64,000 nucleotides of DNA. It comes from Lanius collurio. Taxonomy: Eukaryota > Chordata > Aves > Passeriformes > Laniidae. The stretch lies in NCBI GenBank assembly GCA_020086605.1, contig JACBWW010000046.1:3277934-3341933 (forward strand), in the 5' to 3' direction. The notes beneath the pieces were generated by a model, which was given only the letters and a program-made list of their open reading frames with translations, was not told where the DNA came from and ran no database searches. Shown here piece after piece: positions 25,496 through 39,207 of this stretch (position 1 is its first letter; every line of letters starts with the position of its first letter). A program made the translations under genes and the position numbers.

Positions 25496-25835
25496 CCATC
25501 TATGCAGATCCCGACTTTCAGTTCAGGTGTGAGTGCCAGGCTGGGCAAAGTCTTCCCTCCCTCTTCTCCCTGTGGTTTGGGAAGGGGCAATAGGAAAGAA
25601 ATGGGACTTTCAATATGCACATCAATCTTTACACAAGAATTGAGCAATCCAAGGCTAAATCCTCCTAAAACCCTTTCATCATGTCAGGATGCTCTTTGTT
25701 TTTCCTTCCAAATGTAGTTATCAAGTCAGAATTACTGTGTCCAGTGCAAGTTTCATGGGGTGCTGAGGGTCTGCAGTGGCTGTGTTAATCCCCATTAGCC
25801 TGGAAAACACTATAAAAACTTTTCTCATAAATTAC
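25496..25835. other. Non-coding DNA, nothing recognised
   Basis: Unique sequence with short frames only. Confidence 0.45.
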
Positions 25836-26065
25836 TTATATTAGGAGTCTGGCAAAATGATAAATTGTCCAAATGAGGGGATGAGAGGAAAACTAATGAA
25901 TTATTGAAGTCAAGTACAATAGAGGTATATGGATACCTATAGTCATTACAAGAAAATGTTATGTATTACATTTAATTAAACCCAAACAGGTAATAGTGCA
26001 TTATTCATGCAGAGATAGTCATCTAATGAGAGCTGTTCTCCCTTGGATTAGTGCAGCATTGTTGA
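25836..26065. promoter_or_regulatory. Possible conserved non-coding element
   Basis: AT-rich complex sequence including AAATTACTTATATTAGG, AATGAATTATTGAAGTC and TTACATTTAATTAAAC words, with no CpG and no frame. It resembles the other candidate enhancer blocks but is shorter. Confidence 0.25.
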
Positions 26066-29000
26066 CTGTTTCATTGCTGTACATGGAGTTCTTGGAGAGG
26101 TGTCTTCGTCCCAGTTACAGCTGAATTCTCAGGACATCAGGTTTCTGGTGAGGAGTAACCAGAGAATCTGTAATTAAAATTACAGCTCTTTTAATGACAG
26201 ATTTTAAAGGCTACCACTGCAGAAGAAGGTGCTCCTTAAGTCCTCCCTCTGCTTTTAGCAGGACATCATCATCTGTTTCATGTTCTCTCAATTTGTCATC
26301 ATGAATTTAATTTCCAATTACTTAAAGGTAAAACATTTTGGGCAGGAGATTCCTCAAATTGTCTGTTCAGGCCATCACCAAAGTGGGGGCAATGCTGTAG
26401 CTGAAGAGCAGCTTCAGATTTAAAGCACTATTTTCTTAGAGAGAAATCTAACCTTTGAAATCTTTCTTATGCATAATCCACCTTCTTGCAGGAATAATTA
26501 TTTTACAGGCTAGTGGAGTTCTCTCATTTTGTGAGCAGCTTAAAAATAAGCTCATCTGTAACCACAAACACTTGAGAGCCTTTTCATATTCCATGTTTGG
26601 AAGCTTTGAGGCACAGAAAGAGGACAACTCATTGCAAAATGATAGGTTGGAAATACAGCTTGGCTTATCTGGATATTTTTTCCTGATGCTTAAGGAACAG
26701 GTATTTTATAAAAAGAGAAAAAAGTTGCAAACTCAGGCATATAAAGCAGTGACTCATTTTTTTGTTAAACTTTGGGAGCCCTTCTCTCCGAACCTGGTGG
26801 GCGAAGGTGGTTTATAAATAAGGTCCCCAACACAGAGCATGTGGCTGGAGATGTCACTCTCTTCAAAGGCTTGTTTCTACCTCCTGAAAGATGAATTTTT
26901 GTGGAAAAAGCACATGTTGGCTCTGAAATTCTGATTTCTCTACAGATCTGTGCAACCCCTGTCATTTGAGAGGTAAAAAGTCAAAAAAGTAATTTTGAGA
27001 AAGCTCATCTTGGCATGAGAACACAGAAAACCTTGACAAATTTTCTGACCAGTTGGGTGAGTGGAGGAGATGATCTGGAGGAAACGAACCCGTTTCCTGT
27101 TCTTTAATTCCATCAGATTATTCTTTCCTGTCTTTCCTATTTGGGACCATGAAACTTGGAGAGTTTAAGAAATCATAATAATCTAGAAACAGTTTCATAA
27201 TTTCTCCCTGGGACTGTTAGTTTATTAAAAAACTAAACCTTAGTTTCTAACATGGGACACTGCCATAAGATAATTAATTACAATGTCAGAGCCTGAAAAC
27301 AGTTGGTTTCACTGTGTTTTAGTAACATTTCATTTGAGATCATTTGTAGGAAAATATTGTTTCATTTCCAGGCTATTGTGCCACACCTCCCTGCTTTACT
27401 AGGTGGGATTTGCCTTCCCTGATGTGTGAAATCCCTCCCCAAGTTCTCAGCAATCTCGATAAAAGTCTCTTTTAAAAAACCTACATTTGAGCAGACACTG
27501 CTGGTTTTGCAAGAAACACATTTGGTGTGGTGGGGAAGGGTCCAAGGGAGCAGGAATGTGTGGGAATCCCTGTTGGGGTTGGAATCTTTTAGGGAGAGGG
27601 GTTTTGGGGGCAGGGGATGCTCTGAGCCCCTTTGTGGGATTCTCCACAGCTTTAGTTACTGGTACAGCTCTGCTTGTGAGAAACACCCGAGGAAAAAGAA
27701 AAAACAGCAGCTCTTCCCATGGGTTTCCCAGGCAGCAATTAGAAAACTGTATCCAGTGAGCTTTCCTTACAAAAATCACTTAGGGAATGTTATAAAGAAA
27801 AAAAACCCCAAACCTCCTTCCATGCTCTCCAATAGTGAACAAAATCTCCTTTTTTTTTACTTGGCTTTGAATTTAACCTGCCCTCCTAGAAGATAAACCT
27901 GTAGTTAAAACTAGTTTTGGGTCATGTTGTTTTTTCCCCCTGAGCATTAGAAGCCAGATGTTTTCAGCACAAAGGAAATTAATGGCCTAAATAATGAATA
28001 TATTGAAGCACTGCAGCCACAGTCCATCTGCTGCTTTAGACACTGCTGTTGAGGAAGCAGGATCAGACCCTTTTAATTTTTGGAGTATATTTGTTATAGA
28101 TCTTGTAAATGTGACTAAAAGAAAGATTAGCCTGGTCTATGAGGAGCTGTTGCCTACTGAGGAGCAAGGAATGATGTGGAAGGGATTGCACCAGCTGGGA
28201 ATAGCTGGAGAAATACGGATCAGAGCCCTCCATGGCAGCTCCTTGGTGTCCTGACCCAACCCTGCAGCTGAGGAGGGACCTTTGGTCCCTCACCAGACCA
28301 AGTCTTCCAGCTCTTCTTCCAGCTCTGTCCAACTGGGAATGCTGTGAGCCCTTTATTTCTAAGAATGGCTTCCTTGTGACCCTGCAGGAAGCTGTAATGA
28401 CCATGCCAGATCACCCTGACAATAATATTTTATATAAAAAGATGTGTGGGCAGAGCTCTGGGGAGGGAGAGGCACTAGAATAGAAAACAACCACAAAGTC
28501 TTAATTTGTTTTCCTGGAAGCTCTCTTTTGTTTGGTTTTTTTTCCCTTCATTATTATACATGGAAATTCCCACAGAAAGGCAGGACATTTTCAAAGTCCA
28601 AAGATGCTGATGCCTTGACCAATAATGGTCTTTCCAGCTGATTTTGTATTCTCACAGTTCGGGTGCTTGGCTGAAGTTGGGTTCTTTTGAATGTGCTACG
28701 CCCATGACTTGGTTCCATCACTTTGATTTCAAGGCCAGTGGAAGTTTGCTCTTTAAATCTTGGAATTCTCCTTTTTGTGGTTCCTCTCCTGTCCTCGATT
28801 TTACAGAATGTTCAATGCCTGCCACCAAAACAGCCTAGCAAAGTTCCAGCTCTCCACCAGCCTTTTATCACAACCAGACTGACCTGGCCCACCCAGCTCA
28901 GTGTAACTGCAACCCCAAATATCTATGCAATGAAATAAAAACCTAAGTCCAGGTCAGAGCAGCTGGAAGGTCAGCTTCCTGCTATTCTGTGGTAAATCTA

Positions 29001-31797
29001 GCCTTTATTTGCTAAAAGTATGGGAGAACTTTATACAGATCCAATGTTAAAGAAGAGCAGAATCAAGGAAAAAATACTTTTTTGCTCATTTGAATCCTTA
29101 CAGAGGTCGGTATAAATATACTTTTAGTGGGCTGGGAGGGAAATCTGTAGAACATACTCAGGTATAAATGCAAATTGAGAGTTTGAATGTATACAGTGTT
29201 TATTTATGTTCTGAAAACATCGGGGGGCCTGCCTGGGTAAGGAACTGGGTGCTCGAGAGAGTGGGAAAAGATGCACAGTAACTCTTCAAAGTTCTGGTGG
29301 TTTGAAAGTCACAGGAAGGGAAGAGGTCTGCCTCCTATGGAGAGAAAATATTTTCTTGCACCAGGTCAGTGATCTTCAAGTGAAGAAAAAAAAAATTCTG
29401 TAAGTAGGTTTAGAGATATTAGAGAGCAATATCTCCTAAGAAATCCTTTCAAGGAATTGGCCCAGTGGTCTGAGTCAACAACAGGATTTTACAGCTCTGC
29501 CTGTGTGGGGATAGTGCTGGAAGAGCCTGTTTGGGCTCCTGCATAATCATGGAATGGTGGAAATATTCATCTCCACCCTCAAAATTGGGAGGTTTTGCCC
29601 CATCTGCAGACTACAGATGTGAAATCAAGGTGATACAATGCCAGGAGCTGGGTGTGAACAGTGAAAAGCAGGAATTTAAGCTGGATAATTTAAGCTCTGG
29701 TTCGTGCTCTTGTACCTCTCCCCCGACCCCAGTTTTGTTCAATTGGTACCAGTGTGTCAGGCTGGATTTTCAGCCTGTTTAATCATCTGCCTCTACCTTT
29801 GCCTCTATTTGTTTCTATCACCAGGCAAAAAAGCCTTCTCCAAACGGGTTATTGGATGAGGCAGCGCTCTGTGAGCTGCAGAGCACTTTCCCTTAGTGGT
29901 GATAAAATGGTGATAAAAACCAAAAGTGACACTTCAAACACACGCCTGCTTTTGAGCTTCGGTGCATATTGCTTTTTCTCCCCCAAACACAACTCTTTAT
30001 TTCTTCCCTTCGACAACTGATGGCTTTGAAAGAGAAGAAGGATGCACACAGGGCACAGCAAGTCTTCCCAATATCTACTGGTATGATCTGCAAAAATGAT
30101 GTGACCCATCAACATATCTGAGCCTACAGAAGCTCCTAATATTTAGAGAGAGAATTTTCTCTGCTAGAAAGGTTTCCAGCTTGGCTGTTTCTGTGGCTTG
30201 GACTCACCAATATTCTGCAGCTGCCTTGGGGGGCTGCAGAACTGTATTAAAATTATTTGGAGTTACCTCTTTATTGGGTTTGCAGCAGCTTTGCCTCACC
30301 CAAGAGCTCGATTTCAGGTGCATTTTCCCCTCACCTCCCTCCCCACCTTCTCTCTGATGGCCTAAACCCTAATAAGAGTTGCTGCATTAATTATTCTCTC
30401 TTTTTAATTAATTTAAGAGGCTCAGAACATGGATGCATTGAAGTATGGCTGCAGGGAGGACTGGCAGGGAAAAGAAACCAGGCTGAGAGAAGCTCCCTTG
30501 AGAGGCTCCCCGGAGCTGCCCTGCCGTGACCCCACTGGTGGTACTCCAGTCTTCACACAGACCGGGGGCCATTTTCTTCCCCAAGCCCTAATTTTTACCT
30601 CACTCATCTTTTTTTTTCCTTTCTCTTTTCATATTAAGCTTTCTGATAGTCTAAAAGCTTGTGTTTGAAAGAAGAAAACACATTTTACTGCCCATTCTCT
30701 GCCCTCAGCTCCTAAATCTGGGCACCTTCCCAAAGCAGTGCTGGGAGGGGGTGGCAAAAGCACTGTCCCCTGTAATTTACCTCGAAGCTTCTCCTCATGT
30801 TCATTTCTGTTTGTGCTTAAAACATTTTTCTAAGCTGCCTCTGCTGTTTTTCTGAAGCCTGGGGGCAGGAGAGGCTCTGGGTGCTGCAGGATCCCTTTTA
30901 AAACACGATTCTTTAGGGATGCTGTGCAGGAATCAGGGCTCTTGGAAGGACCAAAACTGAGAAAGATTCAGGAAAGTGGGTTGGAGACAGGGCTGAAGGA
31001 GCTGGGTTTGCTGGCAGAAAAGTCAATATCTCTTTCTCTCTGTTGGGCTTAGGAAAAGAAGGAATTAGCTTCCTCTGCAGCAAAGATTTTGGATTAAAAG
31101 GGTGGTTAAACATTAAGATAACTGCTTGGAAAGTGAGGCCTCCTCTTCTCAGTGAGTTTTTGTGAACGGGTTTGTCAAAGTCCTGCTGGTTAAAATGCAG
31201 GTGAAGTCCTTTCCCCTTGGTGGGCAGGGAAGTGAACTCAAATTTCCTACCACCTTTCTCAGCTTCTAATGTCTATGTAAACATGGGAGCATAAAAATCT
31301 TGCCTTTTTCCACACAGGGCTGTGGAAAAATCAAGTCTGATATGGTTAATATTTTATAACTGCTCTGAGCTATAAAAAAATTGGCACTGCTTCCAAAGTT
31401 GCTGCAGAAAGGATGGATAATTCATAAGAAAAATGTGGTGACTGTCCCATCTTCTGTTTTCAAAACCTGCCAGGTTGGAATTATGATCCCTAAAGTGCCT
31501 GTTTTGATCTGGGGAGGATGGAGTTGATAAGGACGTGTGCAATTGTCACAATAACCTTGCAGAAAATGTCATTAATGTGCAAATCTCAGGGAAATGGCCA
31601 AAGATTTCCTTCTCATGTAATGGGCACTTGGTGCAACATCAGCCCATGGCAGGCAGAAACCCAAATAATTCTTTTGAGTGCTAAAAGAGGGGCTTTAGGT
31701 GTGCTTTTTGATACCTGATCTTGTGCAGGTGTTATAATAAATGCACAGATGCTCTTTTAAAATGCAACATTTGGAGAGCTGTGTTTGCCATGGTTTC
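26066..31797. other. Long unique non-coding stretch, no gene seen
   Basis: Nearly 6 kb contain only short frames. The largest are 120 codons at 26455-26817 and 156 codons at 27426-27896 on the plus strand, the latter with a 110-codon antisense partner. None shows a start context, domain or codon pattern that persuades me. An A10 run lies near 29386 and pyrimidine tracts near 27848 and 28539. No named repeat is recognised. Confidence 0.5.
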
Positions 31798-31912
31798 TTC
31801 TGCTTGGCCAGGGCTTGGAGCAAGCTGGGCTGGAGGAAGCTGTGTTGGTGGCACTGGATGGGATTTAAGGTCTCTCCCATCCCAACCCATTCCATGAAAC
31901 TGTGATTCCCTG
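31798..31912 (+). mobile_element. CR1 LINE 3' end fragment
   Basis: GCTTGGCCAGGGCTTGGAGC, GGTGGCACTGGATGGG, ATTTAAGGTCTCTCCC and CAACCCATTCCATG match the last 100 or so bases of avian CR1 in order. The copy is short, 5'-truncated and diverged, with an internal change in the usual CCCATGGCAGGG block. Confidence 0.8.
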
Positions 31913-33469
31913 TCCACATCCCCTCCTCAGCTCACCCCACAGCATCTCCCTGGATACCCCACAGTGAGAAGAGGAATTTATTAATTTTTTTTTTTCCTTT
32001 GGTTCTGTCATAACCTTAAGGCAGCTTTAAAACTGAATTTTGCATTTCATGATTTGTTCTTCCCACACACACGCACATATTCCCACTCCCCCTCAATGAG
32101 GTAATTGCATGACAACTAGATTAATATCTTTTACATACTTATTAAACTCAATAAGTGGTCCTGCGCAAACAATTGATATTTAATTACCATATTATCATCC
32201 TACTAAATTTTAATTACTATTCATTTAAAATACCTCATATGTTATCATTCATGGTAATGTGGATTTGTTTCTCTGTAAACGTTTCTCTGTAAATCCTAAA
32301 TGCAGGTTGAAGTAACCTGCAAAGTAATTCGGGTTTTTCGGGGTGATGGGATGTTTAATGCAGGTCCAAGGTATTCCAATATGGTATAGAAAGGGAAAAT
32401 TGAGCCACCAGTTGGTATTGGGCCAGTTCAACAGCAGGTTTTTGAACTGAAATTCAGAAAAGGTTGAGTGACTTTACCTTTCAAACCTCCTTTCAATGTC
32501 ATTTCAGCTTAAAAGATCTTAGACCAAGAGAAATTAATAATTAGCAGCTGACAATAGCTGATTGTTATGAACCAGAACAGTTCCAAACTAGGCAAGGAAT
32601 GTGAAAAAAGCCTAAAATCACAATTCTATGATAAACTTACCTCTTCCACTGATCATTGTTTTTACCTCTGACAAGTATCAATTTTCTCGATCTCATCCAT
32701 GAGTCACTTAATTACTCCTCAGAGAAAGGAAAATATGTGGTAATTTCTGTAGTGAAAAAACAGCCCCCTTTGAGGTAAAATCATCACACCTGCAGCAGGA
32801 GGCAGAGATGGGGGTCTCGTGATTGGATTGGCCTAAATCTCTTTGGTTTTGTAATTTCTTGATCAAGGTTTTAAAACAACAGGGCTTTATTTTCTACACT
32901 TGTGAATATAAGAAGTGGAGCAGTTGTTGATGACTGCTGAGAAAGGTCACAGGCTCTGAATCAGAGCACTTTGCTCAGCTCCTTGTCGCTCTTACATTCA
33001 TTGAAATTAAATCTCTTCAGAGAGCTCTTCAAATCCATTGTGCTTTTCACAACCAGGCACGTGAAACTATTAATATCTGTACTCTGGCAGCAAGATTTCC
33101 CAAATTTCTGCAGAATCTCTCTATTTTCTCTTCATTTGTGCAATTTTTCTAGGTGGTCCTTGATCCCATCTATTTCTTTCCATTGTGCAGAACAGCTTCA
33201 GCTTGTTCCTTATAAAATGTATAAGGTCTCTTTTTCCACCTAAAACAAATTTTTGTGAGAAGGAACTTTAATAACAGCTTGGAAAAAGCTTCTTCCACAT
33301 GGTTTGGTAATTTGAGGGGATTCAGTTTTGTGGGGTTATTTTGGTTGTTGCTTAGTTATCTTCCAGAAAAGTCCATGGAAAGGATCAGCTTTCTTGTATC
33401 AATATGCTAAAAATACACTTTTTTTTACTGCAACCACGAGATTTTTCCTTGGCAATTAATTGTGTGACT
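31913..33469. other. Non-coding DNA with an AT-rich block and a small tandem duplication
   Basis: A short CA-rich run lies near 32065. The stretch 32090-32260 is AT-rich and enhancer-like (TTAATTACCATATTATC, CAATTGATATTTAATTACC). A 14-base tandem duplication follows at 32267-32294. The minus strand has an exon-like segment at 32641-32717, flanked by TTTTCCTTTCTCTGAG and by AG|GTAAGTTT, but it has stops in all frames; it could be a non-coding exon or chance. No gene is recognised. Confidence 0.45.
32267..32294 (+). repeat. 14-bp tandem duplication
   Basis: GTTTCTCTGTAAAC is followed directly by GTTTCTCTGTAAAT, so 13 of 14 positions are identical in a head-to-tail copy. This looks like a recent small duplication, probably from replication slippage. 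Confidence 0.85.
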
Positions 33470-33795
33470 CAGTCCCATAAGCTCCTGTAATGACTTTATA
33501 GGCTGTCAGTGATAGATAACCTATTGACTTTCCTTTGGTTGTGGGACTGTTCCTTCCCTGATTGATTTAATCATTCCACNTTATAGGATCTAGGGAGGAC
33601 CCGGGAGGCTAATTTGTTTGCATTAGTTGGACGGGTCAACTGCTTCAAACATGCAGATTATAGAACTACTGGTAGATTGCATTACACAATTTAAATAAAT
33701 AGTAGCAATTTGTCAATGTCATCTTAGCTTCAGCATTTTCCTTTTAAACCCCAGGAAATAGTAGCTCCAATTAAATTGACCTTTTCTTTTCTGCA
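33470..33795. promoter_or_regulatory. Candidate conserved non-coding element containing an ambiguous base
   Basis: Complex AT-rich sequence with TAATGACTTTATAGGCTGTC, TTGATTTAATCATTCC and GCAGATTATAGAAC-type words, no transposon signature and no open frame. Base 33580 is N, the only ambiguous call in the window. The enhancer interpretation is inferred from composition. Confidence 0.35.
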
Positions 33796-36700
33796 TCTTC
33801 ATGTTATTAGTAGATAATGCCTAGTCTTTTAGCAAGTTAAAAAAAAAAATTAAAATAAAAAATAGCAAGGAATAAAAATAGTTCCAAAGCAACGAGGCAC
33901 TTGTAGGAAACTTTCCAGGGAAAATTACATTCTTTAGAAACAACTGAATCCCGTTTAGCCACCCAGTAAATTTTACAAGTCAAATATATATATTTATGTC
34001 AGGAATAAATGAAGACACATGAATTACTGGATCTCAGTGATTAAACCTTTGGTTTCAGGGGACAATTGCAGGTTCTTGGCACAGCAAAGCTTTAGGTTGG
34101 ATTATTCATTTTGGAGACAGTGCAGCAAAAATGGAGTATAATGGTTAAATCATCCAGATATGAACCACCCTCAGCCACCTCTGGGATGTGGGGAGTCAGG
34201 GGTAGGGATCCACTTACTCAGTCTAGGAGCACTAAAGGAGCTGGAAAACCTGGATTTCTTGTAGGCAAATGAAGTGGTGAAATACTTAAATTGTCAGATG
34301 ACAGGGAAGAACTTGGCTCAAGAGGTTTCCCTCTGTCCATGATTTTAAAATTTGGTTTACTCCTTTGTCCTCCTGAGAAATTTCAGCAGTAAAATCAGAA
34401 TTTACTCCAATTTTGGTAATACAGGTTTTCTTGAACTCGTGGCAACTCGAGGTTTTTGGAAAAGAATTGGCCAGAGGAACATCCCTAAAGATTCCTCAGT
34501 GCTCCAGGCAAAATCCTGGGAAGGAGCTCTGCTATAGCTCTGTCCTGGTGGAGTTTACCTGGGCAAGGGAACAGCTCTCTAAATCAGAGCACCTCAAAAC
34601 TTCAGGTTTTGCTGAGTACAGATGGGTTATTTTTAGTTGTCCAGACTGAAAAGGGTTTTGGAGCTCCTTTCCTTGCCTGAGCAGTTTGTGACAAAAGCAA
34701 GAACAACCAAAATGTGAAATCATGTAAAAAATTCTATTTTTTTTAAGGAAGATGTCAATCATCTCTGCTGGAACCCAAGAGGAAAAAAAACTCAACCCAA
34801 CCAACCAAGAAACATACAAACAAACCCCCCAAAATACCCAAACACTGAAAAAAATTCTTGTTCACCCATCTTCAGTGCCATGAATAAAATGGCAATTCTC
34901 ATGAGAAAATCCAGATTCAAATTGACTTCAATTATCCATTGTTTTATTCATCATTTTTATTGGAAAACCTGCTTTCCAGTCCTTTCCTTTTGGGTGTTGT
35001 ATGAGGCATCTCTCACTTTGCTGCTTTGTTTCCAAGTCCATCAGGGATCTTTGCATAATCTCAGTGTTCAGGTTGAAAAGTTTCCATCCATTTCTTGTGC
35101 CACGTAACAATAAATCCCAGAAACAAAACCAGAGCCAATTTCTTGTGCTCCCCTTTATCACAGCTGGTGTTTCTGTGATGTTCTCAGAGAGTTTGGAGCA
35201 TCCAGCAAAGCTCCTTCTTACACAGAAGGTTACAATAGCACTGACTTTATGGATTCACCTGCTAATTAAAAGGACTTTTTTTTTCCCCTGAGCATGTGGA
35301 ATTGGCACACTCCAAAGCTGAATGCTCCAAGCACAGAGCATGGGATATTTAAAGTTTCACTTTATTTAGAATTCAGAACAGATCATTCAGCAGCCATCAT
35401 TTGAAAAGAGGCCAGAAAGCAATTTTAACAATATCACATGTGAGAAGATGATTCAAAGTTTTGGAGAGGGATAATCCTGTAATCTCTGTGATCTAAAACC
35501 AAGCAGAGGATGTGGCATAACATATTAAATACGAAAAACTAGATTCCTGCTCCCTTCAGTGCTGATTGCTCAGAGAGCAGACATGGATCTCTCTCATTGT
35601 GTTTTTAACATGATTAAACTGAGTAGCTGATCCTCAGAAATTCAAAAAGCCCAGCAAGAGTTGCAAGGCCAGGGATCAACCTCTCCCTTCCCAAATTTGG
35701 CTTCAGGGATGCCCCATTTGTCCCCAGGCACACGGGAGCAAAGCAAGGGCTGTTCAGGCTTCTATAATTTTCTGTGGCTCCAAAATGTCTAAATGGCATC
35801 CCTTGGCTTCTGCTGGGAATAAAAACAAATGGAGAGGTGAAGGGCAATCACTTCTGGATTATTTTTCCCCAATCGAGGCAATTAAAGCCAATAAGAAAAC
35901 CACAGATTTTCAGTTTGAGAGGATAACTGCTAAGGAATATTTTAAGGTTATTTGGAGAATTTTGCCTGCATTTATTTAATGTGCTGTTTGATGTTGAAGA
36001 TGCCACTGCACCTCCTCTTAGCATCCTTACAAATGCTATGTCATCAAGTGCTCCCTTTTTATTTGGATCCAGATATCAAAACACTGTAGTAAATTTCATG
36101 GGTTTGTTTGCTTTTGCACTTTTTGTGGATTTCACAGATTTCTGCTTTGTGATCAATTAAACACCTTTTTAAATTCCTTTCAGAGCAGTAGCCACAAAGT
36201 TCTTTCCAAAGGACTAAAGAGGGCAACAACTTTTAGGAGGCCGCTCTTGAGTGTTCCTGAGTATTGCCAGTCTGGCGAGTGTTTTGTAGGTGGATTCAAG
36301 GATTCCACAAACACAAAGTGGCAAAAATGTGCCTCATTGAAGAATTATTATGATTTTTCTTTCCTTTTTTTCTATTTTTTTCTTTTAAGTTGGCATTTCT
36401 GCTGTTACCTCAAAGATCTGAGTGGAGAGTTCGAGGTGTACCCAGCCCTTTGAGTGTCTGCTCTGGTTGGGGGGGTCCCCAGAGCAGACTTTTAGGGCTC
36501 ACCTTCATTTCCATGTGCAGTGCAAGGACCTCATCTCTTGCTGGGTACCTCACAGTGCAAACCCTGCTGGTTTCAGCAGAGATGGATGTGATTTGAGTGG
36601 GATGTGCAGAGAACCAGGTCCCGTGTACGGTGCCATTTTTGGGCCGTGCCACTGCTGTCACTGCCCTTTGCCAAAGAACTCCATCCTTTATTAGCAGCTG

Positions 36701-37135
36701 CCAACAAAGCAGGAGAGATGTGGAGCAAAAGAAGTCAGAACCAATTACCATTTGTACAGTTCGCTGCTCTCTAAGAATCGTTTAAGGGTAATTCTGGAAA
36801 TTCCATTATTGCAGGTTGTCGTGGTGTTTTCTCCCATGTCAGCAGCTTGGACTGGAGCAGAGATGTAACCAAAGTGAAACAGCACATATGCAGTCATTAC
36901 TCAGCAAATTAAATAAATATCCAATAATTGCTTGTTTTCCTTAAGGGACTGCCTATAGTAATAACACTTGGATAAAGAAATTCTCTGCTTTCCCCCATTT
37001 CTGTATTTTCTGTGTGCCCAGATAAAAATAACATGGCATCGTGTTAGTTGGTTACAGAGACTGAATCCACATAAACTGGAGGTTTTGATCTCTCTGAATC
37101 TGTTTGAAAAGGAATTATTTTGGTGCCTTTCTGGG
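33796..37135. other. Non-coding DNA, no gene seen
   Basis: Includes an A10 run near 33840, the palindrome AAATATATATATTT at 33982-33995, a G-depleted A/C-rich stretch near 34785-34855 and T-rich runs near 35277 and 36367. Frames reach 113 codons (36410-36751 minus) without motifs. A short AT-rich enhancer-like patch lies at about 36860-36970. Confidence 0.5.
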
Positions 37136-37330
37136 TTAGCATGAGTGTAACTGTTATAATTTCCTTTTAAACTTCAGCCCCACTGCCGAAGGGAAAATTT
37201 CTCAGCGTACAGAAGCAGCTTTTGGTTGCTACATTGTTCCACATAAATGAACTGCTTTAATTGATTCTAAATGCAATTAAATCAAATTATCTATAAATTG
37301 GTAAATGTATCCATGGCTGCAAATAGAAAC
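37136..37330. promoter_or_regulatory. Possible conserved non-coding element
   Basis: AT-rich complex sequence with TTTAATTGATTC, AATGCAATTAAATC and AAATTATCTATAAATTGG words and no coding frame. The interpretation rests on texture alone. Confidence 0.25.
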
Positions 37331-37332
37331 TC

Positions 37333-37350
37333 AGCCTGCTTGAGCAGGCT
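37333..37350. other. Short hairpin (7-bp stem, 4-nt loop)
   Basis: AGCCTGC and GCAGGCT are exact reverse complements around a TTGA loop. The pairing does not extend outward. Hairpins this short arise by chance in a window of this size, so I attach no function. Confidence 0.5.
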
Positions 37351-39129
37351 TTCTTCTTTCTGATGAACATCACAATGTCACAGCCTTCGATTTCGGGACT
37401 GATGTATGAAGCATTTCCTTCCAGATCCAGACAAATCTTCACTCAGGCTTTCCAGTGCTTTTTCACCCTCTGTTTCAGTGAGCAATAATCACCCTGGAAT
37501 ATGTGCAAGGTTCTTTATGGAAATACTCCTTAAATACTGTTGAGAAGATCTAAGTGTCCACCGCAGATCTGTAAATAGACTGTGACACAATGACACCAAG
37601 TGTGCAGGGAAATGCAGGACACTTTGGATGTGTTTGCACCAAGGGTGGGTCAGACCTTGTGGGGAGTTATGGGGGGAAAAAAGCAGATTGTGACACTGTT
37701 TTTAATCAGTAAAATCAAGCTGAAGTGATGCCAGCACTCTGTGCCTGCTGGGTTGAGCTCTCCATCCCAACCCCCCCCGCACCCCTGGGAACGTGGGATG
37801 GAGAAGGCGTGTTGGAAGAATTGGGATTTGGGGAAGAGGCTCCTGTCAATGAGATGGGAGACTCCAGACATTTTCATACAGAGAACAAGAATCCTCTGTT
37901 GGGTGTTGCTGTGCAGAACTTTTAAATGATGCACAAGTGACTCTTGAGGGTGCATTTGTCTGTGTCCTGTGACGTGGGGATGTTCTCAGGGTGAGAAGGA
38001 GCTGGAGGAGGAAAACAGAGGAGGGAAGAGCTGAGCTTGGGGAGGCTGATGCTGACGTGGGTTTAGGCATGAACTCAGGGCTCAAGAAGGCTGAATACAA
38101 ATTTGTTCTCTTCATATTTCTCACTGGTACAGGGCACTGGAGTCGTGCAGCTCACTCTTTTTCTCAGGCTGAGAGTCATTGCCAAGGCTTGATTTTGTAT
38201 CTCCTGGTTATGTAGAAGTTTGTAACTGTCCTTCCTCTGGACTAAGATGCACTGTAGGAGGGTTTTGCCGTTATTATTTAAAGTTTATATTGATTTTTCT
38301 GAAGAGTGTCTTTAAAAGAATTGCTCTTCATCAGCCATGCTGATATAAAAGCACGTTACTGTAATAATGGCCTTTGAATACTGTCCATTAAACTTTGACA
38401 TTTAAAGTGTTTACTGTGAATACATATTAGGTTTCTCATTAAAGACAAGGTCTGGTTTCTTGATGTGGCTCTTAGATTAAATCAGTCTAATCCAAAATAA
38501 ATACAATGATGGAGAATTCATAACAAGCTGCCTTGTAGATTCTCTGTGTGTAAAACAGCAACTACTTTTGTGGCAGGGAGATTTCATTTTAGTGTCTCCT
38601 CTTTGGCCCTCAAGAAAAAAAATCTGTTCATTGTGTACAAAACCTTTTGCACTTTGACATAAGTCCTTCCAGCAGAATCCCATTTTTTTTTTACTGAAAC
38701 AAACTTAAACCATATTCCATTTCACAAAAGTGAAATGTGCTGAACATGTGCTTTTTAAAATAGAAGCATGTGCATCAACTCTTCTACTGAAGACACTTTC
38801 TGAGAGCAGTCTCCTGGGAAGGTCCATTACCCAAAATCCAGTGAGCACAGGAAAAGGGTGAAACAGTATTAGATCAAGCTTTACTAGGCTGGATGGCCCA
38901 GGCTGTGGAATAAGTGATATTTAATACATGCACTTGGAGGCTCCTGTTGAGTGCCCTGCTTGGTAACCCGGATCAGGATGCTTGTTTAGTGGATAAAAGT
39001 GTAACTTTAGAAATTGGCAGGAACTTTCTGTGCTTGGCCACCTGTACTCTCAGCCAGATATGGTGTAAGGAGCCTCAGACAAGCACACTTTTCAAAGTTT
39101 GTTCTGTTTCACTTCCTTACAACCACCAG
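37351..39129. other. Non-coding DNA, no gene seen
   Basis: Unique sequence with a C8 run near 37772. The overlapping frames of 62-101 codons near 37.65-38.1 kb on both strands are featureless. A T-rich run lies near 38683. Confidence 0.5.
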
Positions 39130-39145
39130 GTTCAAAGAACCATTT

Positions 39146-39177
<32 letters not shown>

Positions 39178-39207
39178 CCTCTCTCAGTTCAAAGATGCAT
39201 TTATAAA
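39130..39207 (+). repeat. A27 homopolymer flanked by imperfect direct repeats
   Basis: An uninterrupted run of 27 A residues occupies 39150-39176. The 21 bases at 39130-39150 and at 39187-39207 both begin GTTCAAAGA and then share ATTTAT, 17 of 21 positions matching. The arrangement recalls a retroposition scar with target-site repeats, but I recognise no processed gene body, and the sequence between the repeats is essentially only the A tract plus about ten bases. A local duplication is equally possible. Confidence 0.6.
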